This document shows, piece by piece, positions 10,905 through 20,113 of a stretch of 64,000 bases of DNA (the first letter of the stretch is position 1; every line of letters begins with the position of its first letter). This DNA is from Panonychus citri (taxonomy: Eukaryota > Arthropoda > Arachnida > Trombidiformes > Tetranychidae): NCBI RefSeq assembly GCF_014898815.1, contig NW_026515406.1, forward strand, positions 496,001 to 560,000. The letters are read 5' to 3'. Position numbers and translations under genes: made by a program. The notes under the pieces are model-generated. The model worked only from the letters and a program-made list of their open reading frames with translations. It did no database searches and was not told the DNA's origin.

Positions 10905-12450
10905 ATGATTTTTAATCTGCTACAAAAAGTTATACATTTTGTTACCTTAATCAACATAAGTTTGGTTGTGATTGCAATTATCTTATTAAATTGTATTATT
11001 TTACCAATTAAATTAATCTCATTTAAGGTATACAACAAGATTGAAGGAGTTTTCTTAATTTCGTTGGCCAAGATTATATCCACTTGGGGAAGGTTGTATA
11101 AAATAAAATGTAAGTTATAACATTAATTTCACGATAATCTATTGATTATCAATTGGCTACAATGTTTTACGATTCAAGAAATCAAACTTTCAATCAAGAA
11201 TAACTTTTACTCATTAGAAGAAATCAAAGTCGAAAACTTGATTTTAGTTCTCATTTGAAGAAAATTCAATAGTTACGTTTGAATACCAATTGATATCAAA
11301 AGTTTGAGACTTCGAGCCTTAGTTTTTTTGCCTTTGAATTGTTCAAATAAGAAAAATGTTTCTCAACTGAGAGTTTAGTTTCTTCAATTGTATATCATTG
11401 TACGCGGTTGATAATCATTTGCTTATCGTATTATTACTCGTGAAACGCTGTATTAGATTTTCTATTGGGCATTGATCCAACTGAGATTATTGATGTCAAG
11501 TCTCCATCAACGAAGATACTAGTTATCTGTAATCATCAAACGGTCTTTGATTCAACCGCTTTGTACATTGGATTCCTTGGTAAAAGCTGCTACAAACCCG
11601 CTAGTTTTTGGCACAAATGGCATCGATTTTATGCCAACGGGATAATTCAAAGGTTGCGAAGTGACTTCGCTATCGATTCCTCTTTTAAAAAAGGAGATTT
11701 CGTTGATTATTGGGCAAAAAACTCGAAGAAATCTGATCGAGATCGCAATGTTTTTCTACTGTTTCCCGAAGGTAAAATATTTTAATCACTTCCATTGTTA
11801 ACAATTATTAACATTAATACATTTCTTTTCATCATTAAGGAGCATTTAAAAATGATTACGCAGAAAAAAGTAACACATATGCTAAGCAAAATGGTCTACC
11901 CCAGCTAACTCGAACAATTTGGCCTCGAACTCGTGCTTTCGTCGATGTTGTTGACAAAAGAAATGGTTTCACTCATATTGTTGATTGTACTCTAATGTAC
12001 GAAGATATCGATGAAATTGACAAGTTCTTGTTCCTGTATCCAGAACAATTGACCAAAAAATCTATCTATGGTGTATCAAGAGTGTTCGAGATCATAAACG
12101 ATGATAAAATTGACCCAATTAACCAAGATGATCAAACAGTTGACGATTTAAATAAAATACAATCATTGGAAACAGTTGAACAATCAGATTGTATTTACAA
12201 AGTACCTCAGAGTAAACTGAATGAATTTTGGTTACAGCAATTGTGGTTAAGTAAAGAGTCAATGCTAAACTCATTTTACCAGGATAAAGATAAATTTCTC
12301 AACAAATTTAAGCCTCATTGTTACGATAGAATTAATTTATTTTTTCTCACCAATTTTATACTCGCAAATATAATTTACATCCCAGTGGGTTCAACATTCA
12401 TTTACCTCATCTATTTATCAATATCTACGATTTTTAAAATCCTAACTTGA
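10905..12450 (+). CDS. LPGAT1-like lysophospholipid acyltransferase, copy A
   Basis: Three exons (10905-11109, 11457-11771, 11840-12450) give an intact 376-residue protein. An N-terminal hydrophobic segment (about residues 8-36) precedes the acyltransferase core. Motif I is NHQTVFDS with the catalytic HX4D pair at H95 and D100; motif III is FPEG at 171-174, split by intron 2. The segment after it (KQNGLPQLTRTIWPRT) and the TLMYEDIDEID stretch align in order with human LPGAT1, and the protein ends in a membrane segment near residues 345-370. LPGAT1-type enzymes are ER membrane acyltransferases that transfer acyl chains from acyl-CoA to lysophospholipids; the exact substrate here is inferred only at family level. 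Intron 1 is 347 nt, against 54 nt in the tandem copy. A poly(A) signal sits at 12503. Nearly identical copy B lies at 14326-15578. Confidence 0.88.
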
Positions 12451-12502
12451 TCACAATTAATTGTAATCCGACATTAATCAAAGAATCAATAGATTATCAA
12501 TC

Positions 12503-12508
12503 AATAAA
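12503..12508 (+). terminator. Poly(A) signal of acyltransferase copy A
   Basis: AATAAA about 50 nt after the stop codon; conserved at the same place in copy B (15631). Confidence 0.5.
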
Positions 12509-12646
12509 GTTATTCGTTCACTTGAAAATCACATCGAGGTCGCAATTAACTTCCAACTCTTTTTCTTCGTGTTTCCAAAAAACAACAATTACCTTGATCA
12601 TAGAATAGGAAAAAATCTTCACATCTTTTTAGTTCCATGATATAAC

Positions 12647-12696
12647 AAATGATAGCTATCATTTAGATGAGAGAATCACTAGTGATTCTCTCATCT
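12647..12696. repeat. Two adjoining perfect palindromes
   Basis: Two perfect inverted repeats without spacers lie side by side at the 3' end of duplication unit A. The first is 18 bp (about 12647-12664, centre GATAGCTATC). The second is 32 bp (12665-12696, centre AATCACTAGTGATT). The matching sequence after unit B keeps only the start of the first (GATAG) and lacks the second, so they are either new in A or lost from B. No known site is recognised; they could form cruciforms. Confidence 0.75.
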
Positions 12697-12713
12697 GCAA
12701 ATTGATCAGCAAC

Positions 12714-12828
12714 TAAAGGGTGTTGCAGTCAAAGGAGATGACGATTTAATTCAATTGTCTACATTTTTCTAGTTCTTATCACAATTTAAGTTAAGATAAT
12801 TTACCATTTTTAACTGCAACACTCTTTA
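12714..12828. mobile_element. Candidate 115-bp MITE-like element with 14-bp inverted ends
   Basis: The ends AAGGGTGTTGCAGT (12716-12729) and, in inverted orientation, AAGAGTGTTGCAGT (complement of 12813-12826) match at 13 of 14 positions and are both bordered by TA, as expected for a TA-targeting non-autonomous DNA transposon of the Tc1/mariner kind. The interior is AT-rich with no coding capacity. A third copy of the AAAGGGTGT word is at 13066-13073 and an inverted AACACCCT at 13304-13311, so the true element could be larger (12718-13311). No copy elsewhere in the window confirms mobility. Confidence 0.35.
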
Positions 12829-13313
12829 ATTCTAATCTGAAAATTCAGATAAAACGATAATCCAAGATGGCGTCCAATTTCGGCGCTATTTTATATAAAA
12901 TAGGTCAGATTTTCCATATCTCGATTTCAATCTGAAAAATATTCAAGAATTTTTGTTCGAAATTGAAAATTTTTCTTCTATGCTATTCTCAACTCCATGA
13001 GAGTCTCATGTAAAAAAATCGGGTTCGAATCTCAACCGAATGAAATTTTATAACAAATTTAATCGAAAGGGTGTAGAGTTTTAATCAGATTGAAATCATG
13101 CTTTTTGTTGAACCCATGTTAAATTTCCATTTCCATTTTAAATTTCCAAAGGGTAAAAATTGACCTTTTTTGGTCTCAAAATTGATCGCCAAAATAGATT
13201 TTGTCCTAACTTCATTTTCTTGATAAGTAAGTGAGCTGCTTCGTTTGCAATAGAAATTAAGTTTCCGAAGTGACCGCGATCGATTGAGACCCGGCCATGT
13301 TTGAACACCCTAA
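12829..13313. repeat. Inverted-repeat-rich spacer between duplication units
   Basis: Sequence without homology to the rest of the window. It contains a 13-bp inverted repeat (GATTTCAATCTGA near 12923, complement TCAGATTGAAATC near 13087), a short hairpin near 12836-12851, a CAAGATGGCG word resembling a YY1 site near 12874, and unusually GC-rich DNA at 13270-13311. It ends in AACACCCT, the complement of the AGGGTGTT at 12718, exactly where homology to mRpS30 begins. It may be the body or remains of a transposable element; no ORF supports this. Confidence 0.4.
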
Positions 13314-14033
13314 TAGAAGATTAACTTATTATCCTGATGGATTATGGTCTTCACTTGTACCCCGACCTAAACCTGCCCGGTGGGTTGATAGACACAAACC
13401 ATTAACCATTGAAACACTTAATCCACCGGAAAAAGAGTGGAATGATGTTGCTGTTTATCCAGAGATTGTTAAAGACTCAGAGATTAGTCATTTCTTTAAA
13501 ACATCTTACTTAAATCGAACCAAATGGTATAAAGAATTGGCCGCTATTCCTTCAGCTGATGAGAAAAACAAAGCTTTAACCAATATCACTCGACAATCAC
13601 TACACTTTGATAAACCTTTTTTCAATTTTTTCGGTGGACTTGAGGCTGCTCAAAATTTAACCCAAACTCACCTGATTGATGGAAAGCTACCTGATTCTTA
13701 TAAATTCAGTGATGTAGATGAAAATATGGTTAATAGATTGACACCAATTCTATTAGATATCATTAGAGTAAATAATAATGAGTCAATCAGAGGGATAACT
13801 AATAAAAATCCTCTCGCATCAAAAGTCGCCCCTGAATATTATCAAGATCGTATCAAAGAACTGAATTTACTTCAAGAAGTTAATAATCTAATTCTAAGTG
13901 CTCTCTCTCCAAATTCACCACATTTAATAGATTTACAGGTAAGTTTCGAGTATTTTTTTCCAGAATGATGAGAATAGGATTTCGTGCTCGATTGATACCT
14001 GCCGAAGATTGTTATTACCAATGGAAATACTAA
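13314..14033 (+). pseudogene. Truncated, internally deleted mRpS30 copy
   Basis: Direct copy of mRpS30 starting in exon 1 at TAGAAGATTAAC, so it lacks the original promoter, start codon and presequence. The exon 1 frame stays open to the same splice donor (CAG then GTAAGT at about 13939). Twenty nucleotides into the intron the copy jumps to the last codons of the gene, deleting about 1.1 kb with exons 2, 3 and most of 4. The junction shows TCCA microhomology between the intron and the last exon. Reading through the dead donor meets a TGA at 13966-13968. A chance ATG at 13297 in the flanking DNA opens a 223-residue frame, MFEHPNRRLTYY onward, but this would contain only the least conserved N-terminal part of the protein. 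One visible substitution changes Trp to Arg in the PKPAWW segment. A pseudogene is the best reading. Confidence 0.88.
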
Positions 14034-14325
14034 AAAAGAGTAGCAAAGAAAAGTTCTCATAATTTTACCCAAACACAAACTGTTGATTAAATAAGAATAA
14101 GTTTGCAATTGTGACGAAAATAACTATACAATTAATTGTTTTTCTATTTTCTCTTTGCTAATATATTACTATTAAAATACAAATTTAATAGAGGACTTTT
14201 ACAATTAGTTCACATGTTAATTTGCATCGTTGAAAAGATCGTTATAAACTAATTAACTTGTTATTTGATGACATTTCATTTCACTTTGATGAGGTTTTAA
14301 CAGTAAATTTATATTATATGAAACA

Positions 14326-15578
14326 ATGATTTTTAATCTGCTACAAAAAGTTATACATTTTGTTACCTTAATCAACATAAGTTTGGTTGTGATTGCAATT
14401 ATCTTGTTAAATTGTATTATTTTACCAATTAAATTAATCTCATTTAAGGTATACAACAAGATTGAAGGAGTTTTCTTAGTTTCATTGGCCAAGATTATAT
14501 CCACTTGGGGAACTTTGTATGATTTAAAAGGTGAGTGATAACATTAATATCACGATAATCTGTTGATCATCAATTTATTATTAGGTTTCAGATTAGGTGT
14601 TGATCCAACTGAGATTATTGATGTCAAGTCTCCATCAACGAAGATACTAGTTATCTGTAATCATCAAACGGTCTTTGATTCAACCGCTTTGTACATTGGA
14701 TTCCTTGGTAAAAGCTGCTACAAACCCGCTAGTTTTTGGCACAAATGGCATCGATTTTATGCCAACGGGATAATTCAAAGGTTGCGAAGTGATTTCGCTA
14801 TCGATTCCTCTTTTAAAAAAGGAGATTTCGTTGATTATTGGGCAAAACACTCGAAGAAATCTGATCGAGATCGAAATGTTTTTCTACTGTTTCCCGAAGG
14901 TAAAATATTTTAATCACTTCCATTGTTAACAATTATTAACATTAATACATTTCTTTTCATCATTAAGGAGCATTTAAAAATGATTACGCAGAAAAAAGTA
15001 ACAAATATGCTAAGAAAAATGGTCTACCCCAGCTAACTCGAACAATTTGGCCTCGAACTCGTGCTTTCGTCGATGTTGTTGACAAAAGAAATGGTTTCAC
15101 TCATATTGTTGATTGTACTCTAATTTATGAAGATATCGATGAAATTGACAAGTTCTTGTTCCTGTATCCAGAACAATTGACCAAAAAATCTATCTATGGT
15201 GTATCAAGAGTGTTCGAGATCATAAACGATGATAAAATCGACCCAATTAACCAAGATGATCAAACAGTTGACGATTTAAATAAAATACAATCATTGGAAA
15301 CAGTTGAACAATCAGATTGTATTTACAAAGTACCTCAGTGTAAACTGAATGAATTTTGGTTACAGCAATTGTGGTTAAGTAAAGAGTCAATGCTCAATTC
15401 ATTTTACCAGGATAAAGATAAATTTATCAACAAATTTAAGCCTCATTGTTACGATAGAATTAATTTATTTTTTCTCACCAATTTTATACTCGTAAATATA
15501 ATTTACATCCCAGTGGGTTCAACATTCATTTACCTCATCTATTTATCAATATCAAAGATTTTTAAAATCCTAACTTGA
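14326..15578 (+). CDS. LPGAT1-like lysophospholipid acyltransferase, copy B
   Basis: Exons 14326-14530, 14585-14899 and 14968-15578 have the same lengths as copy A (205, 315 and 611 nt) and give an intact 376-residue protein. The catalytic NHQTVFDS motif (HX4D at residues 95 and 100) and FPEG (171-174) are unchanged. Differences from copy A are few: around residues 62-73 the exon 1/2 junction reads LYDLKGFRLGVD instead of LYKIKYFLLGID, and a handful of single substitutions follow (for example Ser to Cys in the VPQSKLNE segment). Intron 1 is 54 nt, without the extra DNA of copy A. Upstream lies the shortened spacer, only 292 bp after the mRpS30 pseudogene stop, so promoter and expression may differ from copy A. 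Poly(A) signal at 15631. Role as for copy A: ER membrane acyl-CoA lysophospholipid acyltransferase by family. Confidence 0.88.
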
Positions 15579-17400
15579 TCACAATTGATTGTCATCCGGC
15601 ATTAATCAAAGAATCAGCAGATTATCAATCAATAAAGTTATTCGTTCAGTTGAAAATCACATCGAGGTCACAATTAACTTCCAACTCTTTTTCTTCGTGT
15701 TTCCAAAAAACAACAATTACCTCTAACATAGAATAGAGAAAATCTTCACATCTTTTAGTTCCATAATAACAAATGATAGTTATTCTCCCAATTAAATGAT
15801 AATAGAATGAATTTGAAATTCTAATTTTCAATTGTGAAAATTAAAAAAGTTAACGATCAAAATTTATTATCGTCGTAATTGACAAATGCATTAGGCATTT
15901 AACCATGTACATGGTACCGAACTAGACGTTCAGTTTACAAGTTTCGTGTTAGTTTTCATGCTTTTCTTGTTAGTATCTCATGAATTTTTATTAGGTGTAA
16001 GAAGGTTCATTTAAATCAGTGATTGAATAATTCGGTGTTTTCATTGGCTTGGCTTGTCCTTCATTTTGTTGGATGCATCTAATGGTGACAATCCTTTTTT
16101 TTTTTTTTTTTAGTTTTTGTTTGTTTGTTTCCTTTTTTTGTGTTCTTTCATAGATTTGCCGGGTCCTTGAAGTGATGTCCAATTTTCGAAAGCATATATT
16201 TTAAATGTTAAAATTTAAATTTTTTTTTTTTTTTAAATGTTTCATTTTAAATATGAATTTGTTGGGTAGACATGTTTAAATATCGATTGTTTAAATATTG
16301 CCTATAGCAAGTTTACTTACGATCACTTTTCACATTTTGGGTTAGGTGATAAGGTAGACATTTTGATGTAAATTGTTATATATATCACTCGATGCACAGG
16401 AAAAAGTTGTACTTGAAATTAAACTGATGCATATTGACTGCTTTTTTCTTAATTAGTTGTAATTAATTAATCACAGAGTTAAGAAGGTAGATGTTAACCA
16501 AAAAAACAAAAATCGAATAGTGTCAATCAAATCCACTAGATCTCGCTACTTACTCCAAGTTCTTCAATTGGCCAACAGATGGCGAAAGAATCAAAAAGAA
16601 AAAAAGTTTAGAATTTTTTATTTCTCTTTTATCATTAGAAAGGAAAGTTTTGATTTCTCTTCATTTAGAGTAACTAAATTAACTGTTAATTTGTGCGAGT
16701 AAATTGTCATCAAATTTACAACTGGATCAATTGATTGTGTGTTTTTGTGAGAGTGTCAGAGGAACTACAATTAATTATTTTTCTCCGTTAACATTTGGAT
16801 TGTGATTTTAATTCTTCGTCTGATTAATAAAGCGAGAAATTTATTCTCTTCAACTCTTTGTGTCGACCATCTTTGTTTTTTTTTCCTTCTTATTTCGGTG
16901 AGTAGATTTGTGACTTTTGTTTCTTATTTTTTTACTCACCCGAATTGTGATTGCTAATTAATTGTCGAGAAAAATTAAATTCTAATTTGTAATAACATTG
17001 GTTTGAATAACATCGACAATTAATTGAATTGAATCTCGTTTTCAATTCCATTGTTGTGTCAAGTGGGTTAACTTAAAGTGTCACGTTTTGGGTTTTCCTT
17101 CATTTTGTCTCATATCTTTTCCCTCTCCCTTCAATTTTGTGTAAACAATTTTTCACTTGACCATTTCTTTCTGGAAATATTGTTTTGATGAAATTAATCA
17201 TAATTTAATCAGTCAACACCATCAATGCACATAAACACAAGTCAGTTTGTGTATATAACTGAATTGAATTATGTTCGTGAGTGTACATGTTAGTGTGTTG
17301 ATAGAGATGTTCATCAGATTAGATCAATTCATTTTCGGTTCATTTTGAAAACTTTCATCTCTCTCTCTCCCTCTCTCTCACTCATCTTCAGGATACAATT
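15579..17400. other. Non-coding; possible promoter and 5' leader exon of the RhoGEF gene
   Basis: After the 3' flank of acyltransferase copy B no protein gene is seen. Around 16520-16580 the sequence is less AT-rich and holds CCAACAGATGGCG. At 16898 a clean donor (TTTCG then GTGAGT) follows a Py-rich stretch. Since the RhoGEF first coding exon is preceded by a good splice acceptor, a non-coding leader exon must lie upstream and this is one candidate place. This is speculation; transcript data would decide. Confidence 0.2.
15631..15636 (+). terminator. Poly(A) signal of acyltransferase copy B
   Basis: AATAAA about 50 nt after the stop, in the same context as at 12503. Confidence 0.5.
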
Positions 17401-20089
17401 TAGTCTTTTAATCATCACCATCATTATCAATTGATTATCCACATTTACCATCATCAACAGTATCAACCATTCAGTCAATAACTTTGTTAACACCACTGAT
17501 CAACTTAGTCTTTCCTTACCTCTTGTCATGTTGATTGTTGATCTGAACCAAAATACAATTAAATACCTTGATTATCCTTTAATGGTTAATATCAATTGAT
17601 TAATAAATTGATCTCTTTTTAATTCTCTCTCTCATATAAACACATTCACTTTCCATCACTCTTTCTCATTGTTATATGAACGATAATCATCAGTTTAGCT
17701 TATAATCAACTTGATCATTACTTGATGATTTGATAATATGATCAATGATTAAAATCATGATCATGATCTTGTAACCTCATTAAGTATTATAATAGACAGA
17801 AAAGTAGGAAGTCCATTTTATTATTTCTCTACCTGGTCAGTTAAATCAGTTTTAAACAATTGAGATTATTGTACCAAATAGATTAAAATTTTAATCGAAC
17901 CAACTGATTAACTTTCATTTCTTGATGATAATCAAATTGTCAAAGATCAAATATATCAAATTCCAATCATCTGTTGATTATATCTAAATAATAATCAGCA
18001 TAATCAAAGTTTTTTTTTTCATTTCCTCTCATTTAGTGTTAGATTACAAAGTTTCATATTAACAATTTCCATCAGAAAATGACTTAATCAACTCCAACAC
18101 TCACACACATAGAAGACATGATTTAATAATTGTCAAACTAATTACATTTTCAATCTCCCATTCACTCACTATTGTTTAAAATTATGTTAACTCGTATTTA
18201 ATCACAATCAACAATCAAGGTCCAAATTTTGTTGTTGTTTCAATTATCAAGATAGAGAATCAAATAAAAAAAAAGCTTCCAATGTAATCCCAATGAAAGT
18301 CAAACCAAAGTTGATTATTATTTTCATCATGCTTATTATTAACAATTCTCATTATGATTAAACTTAGAAAATGAATAGGAAAATATAATAATGATGATGA
18401 TAGTAACCGTATGAATGTAACTGGGTCAAACAATTGTCTTTTTTTATTCATCATCATCATCATAATGAAACGATGTGAGTGCGAGAAAAAAAGAAGAGCA
18501 AACAAAACTGACCTCGAACGTTTTACCTGAGTTCTAACTTATTCTCATCAGGGATTCTTTTCTCTTTGACTGATGATAATGATTATGATGTTCTCTCTCA
18601 TCATTATCCTCATCCGAGTTTCCTGTTGCTTGCTGTGTACTTTTGGGATTAAATTGTTGTGGTCAATGCTTTGTTTTCATCATCTGGTTTCTCTCATTCT
18701 AATAACTTGAAAAAAAAAACTTTTCTTACCAACTACAACTTGAAGATCTCTATCATTTAATTGATAGTTACAATTTAGTTTAATTCAATTGAATTACTTA
18801 TTTAATTAGCCAGTCGTTGGTTAGTAATTTGATGTGTTTTATCATTGGAATCGTGAAAAATTAAATTCAACTTAACATGAAAAGATGGGAGATTATTAAT
18901 AACAGTGTGTAACTAGAATATAACTGTGATGATGATGAGGAAAAAGATGATAATATAAGTGTCCTTTTTCCGGGCTTCTTTTTTCTTCTTAATCAACTTT
19001 AATTCATCTTGATTGTTAATAACAATCAGTAGGCAATCTTTTCCCTCTTATCATCATGATCGTCATATCTTTTCATTTTCTGAATTAATTTCATGCATTA
19101 GTGTAACACTGACATCAATTGAATCAACACACTATTTTTGTTTCTTGTTAAATGAATCATCATTTACAAACATTTGGTGTAAATAATCAGCCACAAAATG
19201 TAACATCTGATTAATTTTACTCAATAGAAATACTTGTAAAAAAAATGATGATGATTGGAAATGATGATAACCTGTGAAAATTTTTTTTGGTATTAATTGT
19301 ACTGTGAAAAAGTGCCCTAAGGCATCGGATGTTATTATCATCATTTCTCAGATATCAACAACAACAACAACAATAACAGCAACTGGATAAAGTTTACTTG
19401 TCATCTTGGTATCAGTTTAAAAGTAACTTCACCTTTACCTCTGTACTTTTATCATCCACATTTTTACCAGGTAAACATTATTACCGCCTTACAATCTGTC
19501 CCTTATTCGGGTCTTTCCTTTGTGCTCTCTCTCTCTCTCTTTCTTTCTTTCTTCTTTCTCTTCTTTATCATCATCATCTTCTTATTCTTTGTCATCAAGT
19601 CTACCAAGGGCAACGATGGGAAAGGAAGTCGTTACTACGTTTTCTTTTAATCTTCAAGTTACTCTACATCTTTTTCCTCTCTCCCTCTTTCTCTCTCATT
19701 CTGCTCTCTTCTTAACTCTCGATCTACCTTTTTTTTCATCTTCATCATCACTCTGTTTATTTTTTATGTTTATATACCTTTGGATGATTTTTCTGAAGCT
19801 TGAAAGGACTGAATTTAATCTGAATCAACTGAAGCGACTCTCCCTCACCCTCTCTATCTCACTCACTCACTCTATCATCAACATTAACATCATTATAATC
19901 AGTATCACTTTCGCTTACAATCTGTTGATTTACTTAACTTTTTTTACTTTTGTTTATTTTTTTTTTCTTTTCCAAATTTTTTAGTGGCTCTTTTGAATTG
20001 CATGCAAACAGACAAATACTCATTCAATGTCCATTTAACTTGAAGCTAGTTTTTTTTCACATGATTCTGTTGTTTCAAACATAATGGTT

Positions 20090-20113
20090 GATGATGATGA
20101 TGATGATGATGAT
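20090..20113. repeat. (GAT)8 microsatellite
   Basis: Eight perfect GAT units followed by an interrupted GATAGTAGT. One of many ATC/GAT arrays in the window. Confidence 0.9.

Larger units (their letters stand above)
8355..12655 (+). repeat. Tandem segmental duplication, unit A (intact)
   Basis: Starts at TAGAAGATTAAC inside mRpS30 exon 1 and runs to the AACAAATGATAG word after acyltransferase copy A. It is repeated in direct orientation at 13314 to about 15780. Coding parts of the two units are nearly identical, with only scattered substitutions by eye. Unit A carries the complete mRpS30 gene body and is longer by three blocks absent from unit B: mRpS30 exons 2 to most of 4, part of the mRpS30-acyltransferase spacer, and most of acyltransferase intron 1. 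Confidence 0.9.
13314..15780 (+). repeat. Tandem segmental duplication, unit B (deleted copy)
   Basis: Second, shorter unit in direct orientation to 8355-12655. It keeps an intact acyltransferase gene but only a pseudogene of mRpS30. Compared with unit A it lacks about 1.1 kb inside mRpS30 (TCCA microhomology at the junction), about 410 bp in the spacer (AAACA microhomology) and about 290 bp of acyltransferase intron 1. Confidence 0.9.

Noticed and set aside
10832..11083. Minus-strand open frame antisense to acyltransferase exon 1 (also at 14253-14504)
   Set aside because: Mirror of the real membrane-segment exon; repeated in copy B only because the sense exon is duplicated.
13000..13045. 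GGGTTCGAATCTC resembles a tRNA T-arm/B-box (possible tRNA or tRNA-derived SINE)
   Set aside because: The flanking arms do not form a proper 5-bp T stem, no A-box or cloverleaf can be drawn upstream, and no repeat copy is seen in the window.
13297..13968. 223-codon frame starting with ATG in the spacer before the mRpS30 copy
   Set aside because: Considered as a new chimeric gene; no promoter or conserved domain, ends at a stop just after a dead splice donor. Annotated as pseudogene instead.
15908..15919. 12-bp palindrome near CCATGTACATGG
   Set aside because: Short enough to occur by chance; no associated feature.
19398..19984. Two overlapping frames of 105 and 154 codons
   Set aside because: Made of Ser/Leu/Phe/His runs from CT-rich and ATC-rich DNA; both frames of the same repeat are open, which indicates composition and not coding.
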